Made by a program: the position numbers and the translations under genes
Shown: positions 1 through 10,854 of the stretch, piece after piece
Layout: each line of letters begins with the position of its first letter
How positions within the stretch are numbered: the stretch's first letter is position 1
The notes under the pieces: generated by a model
Told to the model about the DNA's origin: nothing
Seen by the model: the letters and a program-made list of their open reading frames with translations, nothing else
Database searches by the model: none
Assembly: GCA_036186865.1 (NCBI GenBank)
Contig: AP025057.1
Location: 22,890,348 to 22,954,347 of the forward strand
DNA length: 64,000 bases
DNA from: Eustoma russellianum
Taxonomy: Eukaryota > Streptophyta > Magnoliopsida > Gentianales > Gentianaceae
Reading direction: 5' to 3'

Positions 1-804
1 TCAAATGATAAAGATGTTAAATGTTATGAATGCGGCAAACTTGGACATTTATCATATGACTGCCCCAATAAAGAAAAGCAAACAAATAAATACCCTGACA
101 AGGAGCAGAACAAGAATAGACTCGTCTCAGAACTCAAGCAAAGGAAACGTGCTCTAAAGGCCTCCACCTGGAGTGATACATCGGATTCCGAGACAGAAAC
201 CGAAGAAGAGACTGCACAAGTATGATTTGTGTCCAAAGCATCTAATGAGGTATCATCTGATTCTAATTCTGACTCTGAGCCTTCTTATGATGATCTTTTT
301 AGTCAGTATTTAGAATTGCATAAATTCACTAAGACTCTTGCTAAGGAAAAGAAGCGATTAATTGAAGACAAGAAACTGCTATAATCTTCTAACGAGAATC
401 TTGTCGCTCAATTAAACGATTCAAAGAAAGAATCATCATGCATCATTACTACATTAAAGACAGAGATTTCATCTTTAACCACTCAAAATAACGAAATGAA
501 ATCCGAGATTTCAAATTTGAAATCAAGGAATATAGATCTAGAGAAAATGATGAAACAGTTTGATACGGGATCTAACATGCTGCATCGTATTATCTTATCT
601 CAAAAGCATGACAGTGACAAAACGGGTTTGGGATACGTTGATACTAATGAAGTGTCCACCAAACCAACTAAGTTTGTTGTGTCTAAGAAAGTAGACACCC
701 CAAAGCCTCAAGTGGCGTCTAAGATGACGCAAAAACCGCCTCTTCCCTCATCACGCCCCACTTTCTCTTCATATCATGTGAAATATAATTTTGTACCATA
801 TTGA
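1..804 (+). pseudogene. gag: gag C-terminal region with CCHC zinc knuckle, broken
   Basis: The nucleocapsid part of a copia Gag, which would bind element RNA in virus-like particles. A C-X2-C-X4-H-X4-C knuckle is encoded at 22-63. The frame then passes a charged linker and hits a TGA at about 223-225, where copy 3 (near 51496) has a Cys codon, and a TAA near 381. An open stretch at 496-804 carries the Lys/Ser-rich linker that precedes protease in this family. The N-terminal Gag domain lies outside the window. Non-functional as it stands. Confidence 0.75.
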
Positions 805-1100
805 TATGAAAAGAAAAGAGTGATGCATATACGACATTCATATCATCCACGCACTACGCACACACACAAGGACATATCAAACACGTCCTTCATTCAATGA
901 GTATAAAGGAGTTCTTGGGCAAAGGCCCAAAGTACATTCACCACATGTCTACTATATCGCACCTTCATCTACATTCTTGCCATTTGCTAGACCGAGAAGG
1001 ATCACCCAAGTATGGGTACCGAAAGGTACTTTTACCAAGAGGTGATTAACTAACTCGCAAGGACCCAAAGTTAAAAGGGTACCTAAATCATTTTTGTACA

Positions 1101-3128
1101 TTGCAGGGAGTCCACACATCAAAAGATACAACTATAAAGTGGTTCCTTGACAGTGGCTGCTTGAGGCACATGACGGGTGACCCGAGCTTGTTCACAAAAT
1201 TAAAGAAGGTCACAAAAGGCGGATCCGTGACCTTTGGAGACAACAATAAAGGCAAGATCAACGGAAAAGGTATGATAGGAAATCCAAGCACTCTTCAAAT
1301 CTCCACCGTCTGTTTGGTAAGCAACTTATCTTACAATCTTCTTAGCATTTCTCAATTTATTGACAATGGCTTTGATGTGTGCTTCACTCACCCTTACTGC
1401 AATATAATAAATAAAAATAGAGAAACCGTTTTAAAAGAAAAACGAGAAGGTAACATTTTTACGCTTTCTATGGATGATGTGGTAGACGCTAAAGTTAAGT
1501 GCTTTATGTCAAATGAACCCAATGTGAATTTATGGCATAGACGTTTAGGACACATTGGTATTTCCACACTAGAAAAACTCCAACGAAAGAACTTAGTACG
1601 AGGATTGCCTACACTTGATTTAGACAACTTTCAGTTGTGTGAATCTTGCATAAAAGGCAAACAAACACGTGAGTCACTTAAGCCTAAGAATGAAATAAGC
1701 ACGACTAGAGTCTTAGAACTACTACACATTGATTTGTTTGGTCCTAGTCGCTCTACAAGCCTTGGTGGGCGCCACTATGCATGCGTGATTGTTGATGATT
1801 TTTTTCGTTATACTTGGACTTTATTTCTTGCACATAAGGATGATAGTGCTATTGAAATTGCGAAGTTAATTAAACAACTTGAAAATCAATATGGTGTCAA
1901 TGTGAAAAAGATAAGAAGCGATAGAGGCGGTGAATTTAAAAACAAAGATATGATTTCATTTTGCGAAGAAAAGGGAATCAAGCATGAGTTTTCGCCACCT
2001 AAAACTCCACAATTAAATGGAGTAGTAGAAAGAAAGAATCGAACATTACAAGAAATCGCTAGGACTATGTTATGCGAAAATAAATTGCCTAGATTTCTGT
2101 GGGCGGAAGCCGTAAATTGTGCATGCTATATAGTAAATCGCCTATCTATAAGAAAGAAAATAAACAAGACGCCTTATGAGATATTGAATGATCGCATGCC
2201 TAAGATTGACTATTTTCGTGTGTTTGGATGCAAATGTTTTGTTTTGAATACAAAAGATAATTTAGATAAATTTGAATCTAAATCAATTGAATGCATCTTT
2301 GTTGGTTATTCTATAAATTCAAAAGCATATAGATGTTATGATCCTCTTACTAGACAAATCATAGAATCTATTCATGTGAAGGTTAATGAATTCGGTGAAA
2401 TTGATAAAGATAACAAATATGATGATGACTTTGAATTGAAACCCGTGTTGAATGAAGATGATGGTATATTTGATATGCATGACATGAATGACACACTAGA
2501 AATGCATGATCACTTAGAAATGCATGATAATATAGAAAACAATCAACGAAAATGGCATAGAGATCACCCACATGATCTCATCATAGGCGACATCACTCAC
2601 GGCGTGCGACCACGTAGAAGAATTACTTCGGATGAAATAAATCAATTTTATGCTATGATTTCTGAAATTGAACCCAAAAATGTGCATGATGCTTTGAGTG
2701 ATTCTTCTTGGATTGATGCTATGCATGATGAGCTTAATCAATTCGTTAGAAATGATGTATGGGATTTAGTGCCTCGACCACAAGATAAGACCATAATAGG
2801 CACAAAGTGGGTGTTTGAGAATAAAATGAATGAAGAAGGAAAGGTCCTTAGGAATAAAGCTAGACTTGTAGCACAAGGCTATAATCAAGAAGAAGAAATT
2901 GACTACAACGAAACATTTGCACCCGTAACACGTTTAGAAGCTATACGACTCTTACTTGCTATTGCTTGCATGAAAGATTTCAAATTATATCAAATGGACG
3001 TAAAAAGTGCATTCCTAAACGGATTTATACAAGAAGAAGTATACGTGAAGCAACCACCCGGTTTTGAAGATTTGAAACATCCCGATCACGTGTACAAACT
3101 AAAGAAGGCACTATACGGACTAAAGTAA
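1101..3128 (+). pseudogene. pol: copia pol, protease-integrase-partial RT, truncated
   Basis: 675 codons open. Visible in order: aspartic protease motif D17-S-G followed by an R-H-M-T-G-D stretch; the integrase zinc domain H146/H151/C180/C183; the integrase core with D211 (HIDLFGP), D274 (RSDRGGEF) and E310 (GVVERKN); a long acidic linker; and the RT N-terminal half from about residue 520, with the MDVKSAF motif near 632-637. The frame stops at 3126-3128, where family members have a Gln codon (CAA to TAA) in the GLKQAPRAW motif. A few codons later the sequence switches to LTR. The YVDD motif and RNase H are absent, so the element cannot be autonomous. The first ATG was taken as the ORF start, but the true polyprotein would be continuous with gag. 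Confidence 0.9.
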
Positions 3129-3159
3129 GCACCGAGAGCATGGTATGATCGTTTCATTC

Positions 3160-3665
3160 TTGCAAGGTGGTGGTGTTCGTGACAATTGTATTCACGTACA
3201 AGGTTTGTAAAGGGTTGGAGTTGGTGTGTAACTCCATCAACCCTGTGGTAAGGTGCTTTTGTATTGTGTGATTAGTGTGAACCGAGGAAGGTGTTCCTCA
3301 AAGACTGGAGTAGGTTGTTTATAACCGAACTAGTATAAAATTCTCGGTGTCATTTACTTTCAGCACTTATATTCTGTTTCAGCACTGTTTACTCTTTTTT
3401 GATTACGTTCGTAAAAATAGTAAACGTTTTTCAAAAATTACGAAACTTTCCAGAAACATAGTCACACATCATAGGGTTAAGTTGGCACAAGTTTCAACCC
3501 TTTTGGATAAGTATAAGTCAATCAAACATCCAAAATTCTGAGACTAGTGCAGTCTGATTTTTAGGCTTGCAAAGGTTGAGACTTTGAGTGTATTTGACTA
3601 ACTTCCCAAAAGAATTCTTCAAAACTATTCAACCCCCCTTCTAGTGGTGCCTTGCAGATCCTACA
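3160..3665 (+). repeat. 3' portion of SIRE-like LTR, internally deleted
   Basis: Matches the last part of the complete LTR at 55693-58503: the GGTGGTGTTCGTGA segment, the 'ACTGGAGTAGG' segment and the terminal block ending in CTACA at 3665. Relative to that LTR about 350 bp are missing just before the terminal block, and everything upstream of about 57650-equivalent is absent. No gene is present in this stretch. Confidence 0.8.
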
Positions 3666-3669
3666 CGGT

Positions 3670-4205
3670 TGAGTAACAGATTTGAATACAAAGGATTAAA
3701 CATATTGTTTTCCAGGAAAAATTTAAATAAAATTTATCCAAAAAGATAGGAACCAGCTCGGACCCGCACCCGAGAACGAGCCGGGTCGGGCAGACCGTGC
3801 TTGCACGTGGCAATCTTGTAAGTCTTTCCACCGGTCAAAACTTCTCATGCCCTAAGGACACATCTAAAGTGACCATTCTAGCACTATATATGGTGGCTAA
3901 CTCACTTCATTTGTCCAATGTGGTATATCTTCAAAGTGTTGATGTGTCTCTCCCTAAGAAGGCCAAATCATCCCTTTTGCCAATTTTCACCTGTTTTACT
4001 CCTATTTTGAGCATTACTTTCTCATTCACCCAGTATCGTAATTGAATGATTCCAAATCCTACAATAATCTATTCGTTACGTAGATAATTAAGAGTTCATT
4101 AGCTTTCACTTGTCATTAATAAAAACTAATTATAATTAAGCTCAAGTATGTTGCTAACCAAGTTTACAACTTGAGCAAACCCATTTCCTTCGATTTTCTC
4201 CAACA
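3670..4205 (-). repeat. Putative 3' LTR of the Tork-like element
   Basis: On the minus strand an LTR-like start (TGTTGGAG) follows a purine tract at 4205. A TATA-like CCACCATATATAG lies near 3890, and a GC-rich block at 3755-3800 is typical of copia R-U5 regions. The left boundary is uncertain because it abuts the end of the SIRE-like LTR at 3665, and there is no second LTR to compare. Confidence 0.5.
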
Positions 4206-4759
4206 ATCCCACACATGAATGAAAATTAATGCAAATGCAGGTACAGACTATAACGAGAAGTCAAACAAGAAAATACTGCATCAGAAGAGGTAGCTTCTGG
4301 CTTTGAACCTTCCATAGTGATGTACTGTCGGATCCACTCAGCTAATTTGCGACTTGATGTTTGAACCAGTCAACCTTTACTGTGAACTTAGACAACATTA
4401 CTCACATAACATTTCTTTTAACACCTTTTTGGTTCTCATGATTATGTTCGTTTTGGCTATGAACAACATGGTTTCAAAAAGTGTTTTAGAGAATTCTTGC
4501 TTCATAGAACTCTCATAGAAGCGGCCCCACTTCACACTTACATAGGTGTTTCCTATAGAGAGTATTCTGCCATACTCCACTTGTACCAAGATATAGGAAA
4601 CATTAAAAGCATTAGCTTACCCTTAACTCTTTCTACAGACATCACTTTTATTTAACATAATGAGTAAGTCCTTTACTGAAACTTCATAACTTAGATGTCC
4701 TATTGAACCAAGATTCTGGGATCTCCAGTCAACAAGGTTAGGTTACCGTTACAAAGGTT

Positions 4760-7259
4760 CTTGCATTATAGGCTTTAGTCATATTCCGTTCGTCAAATTT
4801 GACATCTGGTCTTTAGGTAAACCTTTTGTAAGCGGATCCGCAAGACTCTCCTTAGATTTTCTATAATCAATGGAAATCACGCCATTAGGGATCAACTGTT
4901 TAATGATGTTGTGTCTCTGACGTATGTGTCGAGACTTACCATTGTAGATGCTGCTTTGAGCTCGTCCTATATCTTAATGATTATCACAGTGTATGCTGAT
5001 AGGAGCGATTGGCTTATGCCAGCATGTAACATCTTTCAGGAAATTCCGAAATCATTCAGCCTCTTCCCTGGCTTTATCCAGTGATATAAACTCAGTTTCT
5101 ATAGTGGACCGAGCTATGCACGTTTTTTTGTCGATTTCCATGACACAACACCTCCACCAACCATGAATAAATATCTACTGGAGGACTTAGAATCTTTGCT
5201 ATTTAGTATCCAGTTTGCATCATAATATCCTACCAACACTGCTAGATATCTTGTGTAATGTAATCCAAGGTTTATTGTATACATCAAGAATCGCATCACT
5301 CTATTCAGATTTCCAATGATCATCGCTTGGATTACTGGTAAACCTGCTCAATTTTTTATTGAACATGCTAAGTCTGGTCTTGTATATTTTAATATGTACA
5401 TCAGACTTCCAATCACTTGTGAATACTTCAATTGAGCTACTGGTTCACCTTGGTTCTTTTTCAAGTGTCGACTTAATTCAATTGGAGTTTTTACAGGCTT
5501 TTCATCATACATTTTGAATCTTTTCAAAACAGGTTCAATATAGCGAGTTTGTGAAGAGACAAGTCCCCCAGTCACTTTAGAAATTTGAACTCCTAAATGA
5601 CGTTGTCGACTCTCATATCCTTTATGTCAAAGTTTCGTGTCAACATCTTCTTGGTATTCAAGATGATATCTCGAACTGCCCATGTTTAGCATGTCGCCTA
5701 CATAGAGAAACACTATCACATATGCATTCTATGTATTCTTAATGTAGAGACACTTGTCACACTCATTGATCCTGAAAGCGTTAGGTAGCATTGCCTGATC
5801 AAACTTCAAGTGTCATTGTTTAGGTGCTTGTTTAAGTCCGTACAAAGGCTTAACAAGTCTACAAACTTTCTTCTCTTGTCTTGGAACAACGAACCCTTCA
5901 TGTTGCTCCATATAGATTTCTTCTTCCAATTCACCATTCGGAAAGGCTGCCTTTACATTCATCTGATGGATTTTAAGTTATAGACTGCAGCAATTGCAAC
6001 TAGCACTCTGATAGAAGTGATCTTAGTCACTTTGAGTAAGTGTCAAAGAAGTCAAAACCTTCCTTTTGTCGATAGCCTTTTGGCTACTAACCGCGCCTTT
6101 TATTTGTAAATTGATCCATCTTCTTTCAATTTCTTCTTGAAAATCCACTTGCACTCGAGAGGTTTACTTCCCGGTGGAAGGTTGACCAGCTCCAAGTGTG
6201 ATTTTGAAGAATAGAATCTATCTCGCTGTTTATTGCCTCTTTCCAGAAAGGAGCTTCTGGAGTTGACATCGCCTCAGAAAAAATTCTTGGCTCGTTTTCC
6301 ACCATATATGTTAGAAAATCTGGTCCAAAAGATGTTGGTATTTTTGCTTGTTTGCTTTAACAAGCTTCCTTAGTTTCTTGAGGGGTCGTCTTACGCACTC
6401 TCTTAATAGTGCTTGCTTCTTCATGGTTTTTGTCTTTCTTTGGAAAGACCTTTTCAAAGAATACTGCATTTCTTGACTCCAGACAACATTTTCATATATG
6501 TCAGGAATATCGTATTTATGCACCAAGAATCAATATGCACTACTGTTAGTCGCATGTCCTATGAATATGCAATCAATCGTTTTAGGCTCAATCCTTACTT
6601 GTCTTGGTTTAGGTACAACAACATTTGTCAAGCATCCCCACACTTTTAGGTATTTGTAGCCAGGTCTATGACCTTTCCAAAGTTCGTATGTGGTTTATCC
6701 ATCTTTTTAGATGGAATTCTATTTAAAATGACGTCGGCGGAGAGAATTGCTTCCCCTCCCAAGTTGTGAGGTAAACCCAAATTTATCAACATAGCATTCA
6801 TCATCTCCTTTAGAGTACGGTTTTTGCGTTCAACAATACCATTCAATTGAGATGAATATGGTGCAGTCGTTTGATAAATGATGCCATGTTCTGAACAAAA
6901 TTCATTAAATAGTCTACCATATTCGCCATCTATATCACTACAAATTGCTTTAATTCGTTTGCTAAGTTGATTCTCAACTTCAGTTTTGCCGTCTTTAAAA
7001 CATCAAGGGCCTCATCTTTGCTACTTAGCAAATAAATATAACAGTATCTAATGCAATCGTTGATAAAAATGACAAAGTACTTTTTACCACCTCTCTTTTG
7101 CATAAACTTTAAATCACACACATCTGTATGAATTAAGTCCAAAGGTTCAGTGTTCCTTTCTATTGAAGGAAATGACGCCTTTGCCATTTTTGCTTCAACA
7201 CAAATTTGGCATTTTTTCTTATCAAAGTTCAATTTGGGTAATAAGTCAAGATTAATCAT
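4760..7259 (-). pseudogene. pol: copia pol (integrase-RT-RNase H), heavily degenerate
   Basis: Open fragments on the minus strand read in order: 7259-6930, integrase zinc end (CQICVEAK) and core start (HTDVCDL); 6846-6646, integrase core end with the N-G-I-V-E-R-K-N motif; 6526-6311, integrase C-terminus; 6290-6080, RT start in broken frames; 5990-5850, an MNVKAAF-like motif and LYGLKQAPK; about 5700, the RT active-site region; 5575-5348, RT thumb; 5323-5114, RNase H start (YYDANW); 5040-4770, RNase H end with HCDNH and LADPLTKGL. The active-site YVDD reads as YVGD, so a catalytic Asp is lost. Stops and frameshifts separate nearly all fragments. Not functional. Confidence 0.85.
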
Positions 7260-7685
7260 TCGTTGTATTGACTTGTAATTTGTTGAGAAATTGGGGTTTG
7301 AGTGATTTTAAAATGCATGATTTAAATGTTACATATTTACAAAATGCATGAATTAAGTGTTACTTGATATATTTAAGTGATAAAAATGCTTTACATGTTT
7401 ATATACAATGTTGTCGTACTAACGTGCCATGAAGCGTTAAAGCTTACATCATATAGCAAACATTTGTTGTCTTTATACTATTTTCAGGTGCCATGATTAA
7501 TGAAATAAACTAGTTCATTAAGTGAAGTGCTTGGAGAGATGAACTAACTAGTTCATTAAATGAAGACTTTTTTGGAGAGAGCTATTTAGCTACAAAGTTG
7601 GAATGGAAAGTTTTCTTTCCACACCTGTACACATGGCTTATATATTTTTTTTTAAAAGAAAGATTTTATTAGAGAAAAACCTCAC

Positions 7686-8726
7686 TTATGGCGGAGGAAA
7701 ACCGTGATACAAAGCGTTCGAGTATGCAAACCTATGAATTAGAAAGGTAATGATGATATATCTCCAGTCATATACGATATGCCGCATTAAAACCTTGCCA
7801 AGTAAAACCACCCTTGTGGATAAAACCTTGGCGAAGGAAAAAGCGTACATATTTATACGACTATCACAGATATCAAATATGAGACAAAGTAAATACAATG
7901 ATATGGCATCTTTTGTCCTCTGAGTGAGTAGCATCCCCTGTTCATGATCAAGCACCTGACATGATAACATATATGTATGCCTGAACTGCCGCCGAAGAAG
8001 AGTGAGAGGGCCCCTTAACAATGTCCGAATTCCTGTGGCAGCACATACAGCGTTCTCGTGGAAAGAAACCAGCAACCAAGTCGTCCATGCAACATACAAA
8101 TCACACAATACGTGAGGCATCATTGGGCAAAGTAATGAAAGGACACCAGCCGCAAGAGTGTAAAACATACCCGGTCTGCCTGTACCCATAGAGGCACAGG
8201 CAGGGAAGCAGAAAATGAGCCAAGTCGTACGAAAATTCCAGCAAATCGCGTCCATCGAATGTGTGAGACTCCAAAACGCCCGTGCAGCAGCATTACCAAA
8301 AAAGGCATCAAAAATACACAGCAAAGTCATAATTTGTAAATATAATATGAAGATGAGGAGCTCACCAAAGCTGCCTGCACTGACAAGAGTACAGGCAGCG
8401 ACAACATGTGTGAGCCAATCCCGTTGGAAGACATTAAGATACTTTCGACCTGCATAGGCTCGATTCGTCCTCGGCCCCCCATATCGTGAAAGAAAGGTCA
8501 GTGGAAGAAATATGTGCGCATATGGAAAGTGAGTGGCAACGATGAGTAGATGAAGGAATACAGAAAACGTTACATGTCTGCCTGCACTCATATGAGCCCA
8601 TGCAGAGGATAAGAATATGCGCCAATCCATTCGGAATACTTGATGATTAACCCATGCGCAAATGTGCAGATGTGAGATCGAGTAATAAAGCAGCACGGAC
8701 CAACGATGGCAAGTGTTGACTATCAA
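7686..8726 (-). other. Long open frame across the L1 3' region, meaning unknown
   Basis: 346 codons without a stop on the minus strand, downstream of and overlapping the RNase H end in another frame. The translation is hydrophobic and Trp/Cys-rich, shows no domain I recognise, and ends with three Pro codons inside the conserved L1 3'-terminal motif. It runs through the hairpin modules described separately. The equivalent regions of the other two L1 copies hold shorter open frames (22355-22918; 63127-63309, also ending in three Pro). It may be a by-product of composition and repeats rather than a gene. Confidence 0.2.
8176..8608 (-). repeat. Three tandem hairpin modules in the L1 3' region
   Basis: Three related units about 195-207 bp apart. 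Stems: 8176-8183 with 8196-8203 (CTGCCTGT/ACAGGCAG, perfect); 8371-8379 with 8390-8398 (one G-U pair in the minus-strand RNA); and a degenerate third at 8578-8586 with 8601-8607. Each is followed by a similar GAGCCAA/GCGCCAATCC-type segment. Comparable hairpins occur in the other two L1 copies. Confidence 0.6.
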
Positions 8727-9096
8727 AGGATGTTGTCTCTGGATGAAGCATAGCGTGTTGAGCTAAGTAATGAGCTGGCATATTTGCTTCACGATACACA
8801 TGAGCGATTGACAACTGATTATGCTGAAATAGCGAATACAGTTGGGCCAAGTGGTAATTGCCAAAGATGGGCTGCGTGGATCTCAATCTCGATACCAAAG
8901 TTTCGCAGTCAAATTCTATAATAATAGTGCGGTATAAAGGAAGAAAATATAAGAGACCAAAGAATGTCGCCTGGATTTCTGCCAATAATGGCATACAGCA
9001 CGGCAGGCGGAAGGATATGGCCCGCACACACTCCCCATGATGATTGCGTAATAATGCGCCTCCTGCAGCATAGCGCGCTCCCACAGCAGCATCCAC
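8647..9096 (-). pseudogene. L1 ORF2 C-terminal RNase H domain (fragment)
   Basis: 149 codons open. RNase H of the plant L1 type (RVT_3-like), which would remove the RNA strand after target-primed reverse transcription. Acidic residues are visible as D2 in the start MDAAV, E in LLAEIQA (about 40) and D in EFDCE (about 64). The fourth catalytic position is His in the A-H-Y-L-A-Q motif near 107-112, a form found in many plant L1 RNase H domains. The endonuclease and RT are absent because of 5' truncation. Stop codon at 8647. Confidence 0.85.
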
Positions 9097-10251
9097 ATTA
9101 AGTTTAAAACGACCATATACATGTTATATTTATGAGTATATACATGTCTCATATCCTACATTACAAATCATATTGCTATCAAAATTTTCACGATATGTCA
9201 CGAGGCCATAAATAGAAAATTATTGTATCGGGTGACTACCGAACCTTCACCAACATGTCACGTAATTACCATATAAACAGCCTATATACACTCAAAACAC
9301 TCAGAAAATTCGTGCTCCACATATCAAAATCAGTCCCAAATTTATACCATGTTTACACACATCAATCACCCACATTTTGGCTTGAATTGTGGAGAATTCA
9401 AACTCAAATTCTTTTTAGCACATGACGTTTTTTTTCTTCAGCCATATGAGCTGAAAATAAAATTTATTTTGTATATATTATGTGTGACATAATATATAAT
9501 ACATGTCCAAGAAGTTTGAGTTTAATCGGAGAAAAATCGCGTAATCGACGAAAGTTGAAAATTCGGTTTCTACACTTATGCATACGTGGAACGTTTTTGT
9601 CTTCATGTAACATATATCTAGACACTTTTTACACATCCAAGACATATTAGAGCGTTCTAAAAAAATCAATTTAGGGCTGATTGCAATTTACCATGTGTGT
9701 GAAGATTATGCATCTTTATTTGATAAAGTTTACCAAAAGAGAATTCAACACATGGTGCAGGTGGTATGCACGCCCCTTACACATATTTGGAACCTAGGTG
9801 GAGCTTGTTTGACACTTTAATTGGTGGAGGATAAGCCACATGTTATTGGAGGCATTGAAGAAGTCCAGACACACAAGGAAAGAATTCAAAATAAAACACA
9901 TGCTGAAACTTTCAGCACATGTTATTGCTGACCGATTTTTACCCTAATTGTCTTCCAATTTTCTTCCAAAATTGTAGGGCAATCATATCTTCATTAATTG
10001 AAACTTAAATTGTGTGTAATTGAGCATGTGTTTCAGATTTTAAGTTCAATTTCCAGCTTATTTTATGGAGTACCAAGGTGGATAAACGATGGCCAATTAT
10101 GAAGCCACAACTAGGCTAAGACAAGTCGTTTGTCCAATTATATTTCGCCAAGTAAGCAAGGGTGTGTCACCATATTATACAAAGCAATCTTCAAAGGGCA
10201 TTCAAGACAATTTTCAAGGAAGAATACAACCCTAGGGGGCAGCCACACAAC

Positions 10252-10258
10252 TATAAAA
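10252..10258 (+). promoter_or_regulatory. TATA box of the SIRE-like LTR promoter
   Basis: TATAAAA in a GC-neutral context, about 1.5 kb into the LTR after removing the L1. It is followed by a pyrimidine-rich leader (10320-10400), as expected near an LTR transcription start. Inference from position and motif only. Confidence 0.45.
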
Positions 10259-10854
10259 GGAGGCAAGATGATTCAAGCATAAAAAAAGCAAAGTTTGTAT
10301 TCTTACACATTCAAAGCAAGACTACTCTCTCTTTCTCCCATTCTTTTCTCTTGCTCTTAGCCTCAAGCCTATCATACATATCTTCCATATACTATATAGG
10401 CTTTGTGTAAACCACCCATAATACGTTCATCTCGTGTAAAAGAGTGATCAAGGTGTGATCAAGCTTTCATTCGATAGGTGGTGGTGTTTGTGTTGTTGTG
10501 TTTGTTTGTTTGATTGTAAAAGGGTGTAGTTGGTGTTTAACCCCAGTCACCCTTGTTTCAAGGTGTTGTTTGTGTTTAGTGAATACCGAGGAAGGTGTCC
10601 TCGAAGAATGGAGTAGGTTGATCTAACCGAACCAGTATAAAAATCTATGTGTTCTTACTGTTCAACATTTTTACTTTCATTTCCTTTTTTCTGTATCGTT
10701 TTCTTAGCCACGGTAAAAATAACAAACATTTTTCAAAAATCACCAAACTTTGCAGAAACATAGCCATAAGTCTTAGCTTTCATTTGGGACAAATAGACAT
10801 GCCCCTAACATTTATTATGTTGGTTCTTTATCACTTTTCTGACCTTTTGTAAGA

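Larger units (their letters stand above)
1..3665 (+). mobile_element. SIRE/Maximus-like Ty1/copia remnant (copy 1), left end outside window
   Basis: Partial LTR retrotransposon reading on the plus strand. Order seen: gag zinc knuckle, linker, protease, integrase, start of reverse transcriptase, then an abrupt join at about 3160 to the 3' portion of its LTR, which ends at 3665. The copia order (integrase before RT) is seen directly. The SIRE/Maximus assignment is inferred from protein style and the very long LTR of the sister copy at 49594-58503. The second half of RT, RNase H and most of the 3' LTR are missing. About 300 bp (roughly 800-1100) between gag linker and pol shows no intact frame. 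Confidence 0.85.
3670..7280 (-). mobile_element. Decayed Tork-like Ty1/copia element, minus strand
   Basis: Read on the minus strand the order is integrase, RT and RNase H, then a 3' non-coding tract (4206-4759) ending in a purine-rich GTGTGGGATT stretch, then an LTR (4205 down to about 3670). The 5' end (gag, 5' LTR) is missing: at 7280/7281 the pol is interrupted by the TGTTGAG start of a SIRE-like LTR. The coding stretch carries many frameshifts and stops. Tork assignment is inferred from the integrase/RT style (GKSRHIR, ADPLTKGL at the RNase H end). Confidence 0.75.
7645..9118 (-). mobile_element. 5'-truncated plant L1 LINE (copy 1)
   Basis: On the minus strand it carries an RNase H domain, then about 1 kb of 3' region, and ends in a poly-A tail (nine T at 7645-7653 on the plus strand). 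It splits an LTR whose two halves are otherwise collinear with the intact LTR at 55693-58503. Imperfect flanks (ACATGGCTTATATA before, ACATGTTATATTTA after) may be a decayed target duplication. Its 3' end shares CACTTATGGCGGAGGAA (7683-7699) with the two other L1 copies in the window. Confidence 0.8.
7281..10830 (+). repeat. SIRE-like 5' LTR interrupted by an L1
   Basis: Two blocks, 7281-7644 and 9119-10830, align with the 2.8-kb LTR at 55693-58503. Shared features are the TGTTGAG start, paired 'AGTTCATTAA' segments, the GGGTGACTACCGAA block (about 9230 and 56281), the 'AGCACATG' regions and the 'GGAGTAGGTTGAT' segment. The LTR 3' end is lost: near 10850 the sequence passes directly into the pre-protease region. 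No gene is present in 9119-10830. Confidence 0.8.

Noticed and set aside
3666..3670. CGGTT as the target duplication of copia copy 1
   Set aside because: The left end of that element is outside the window, so it cannot be tested.
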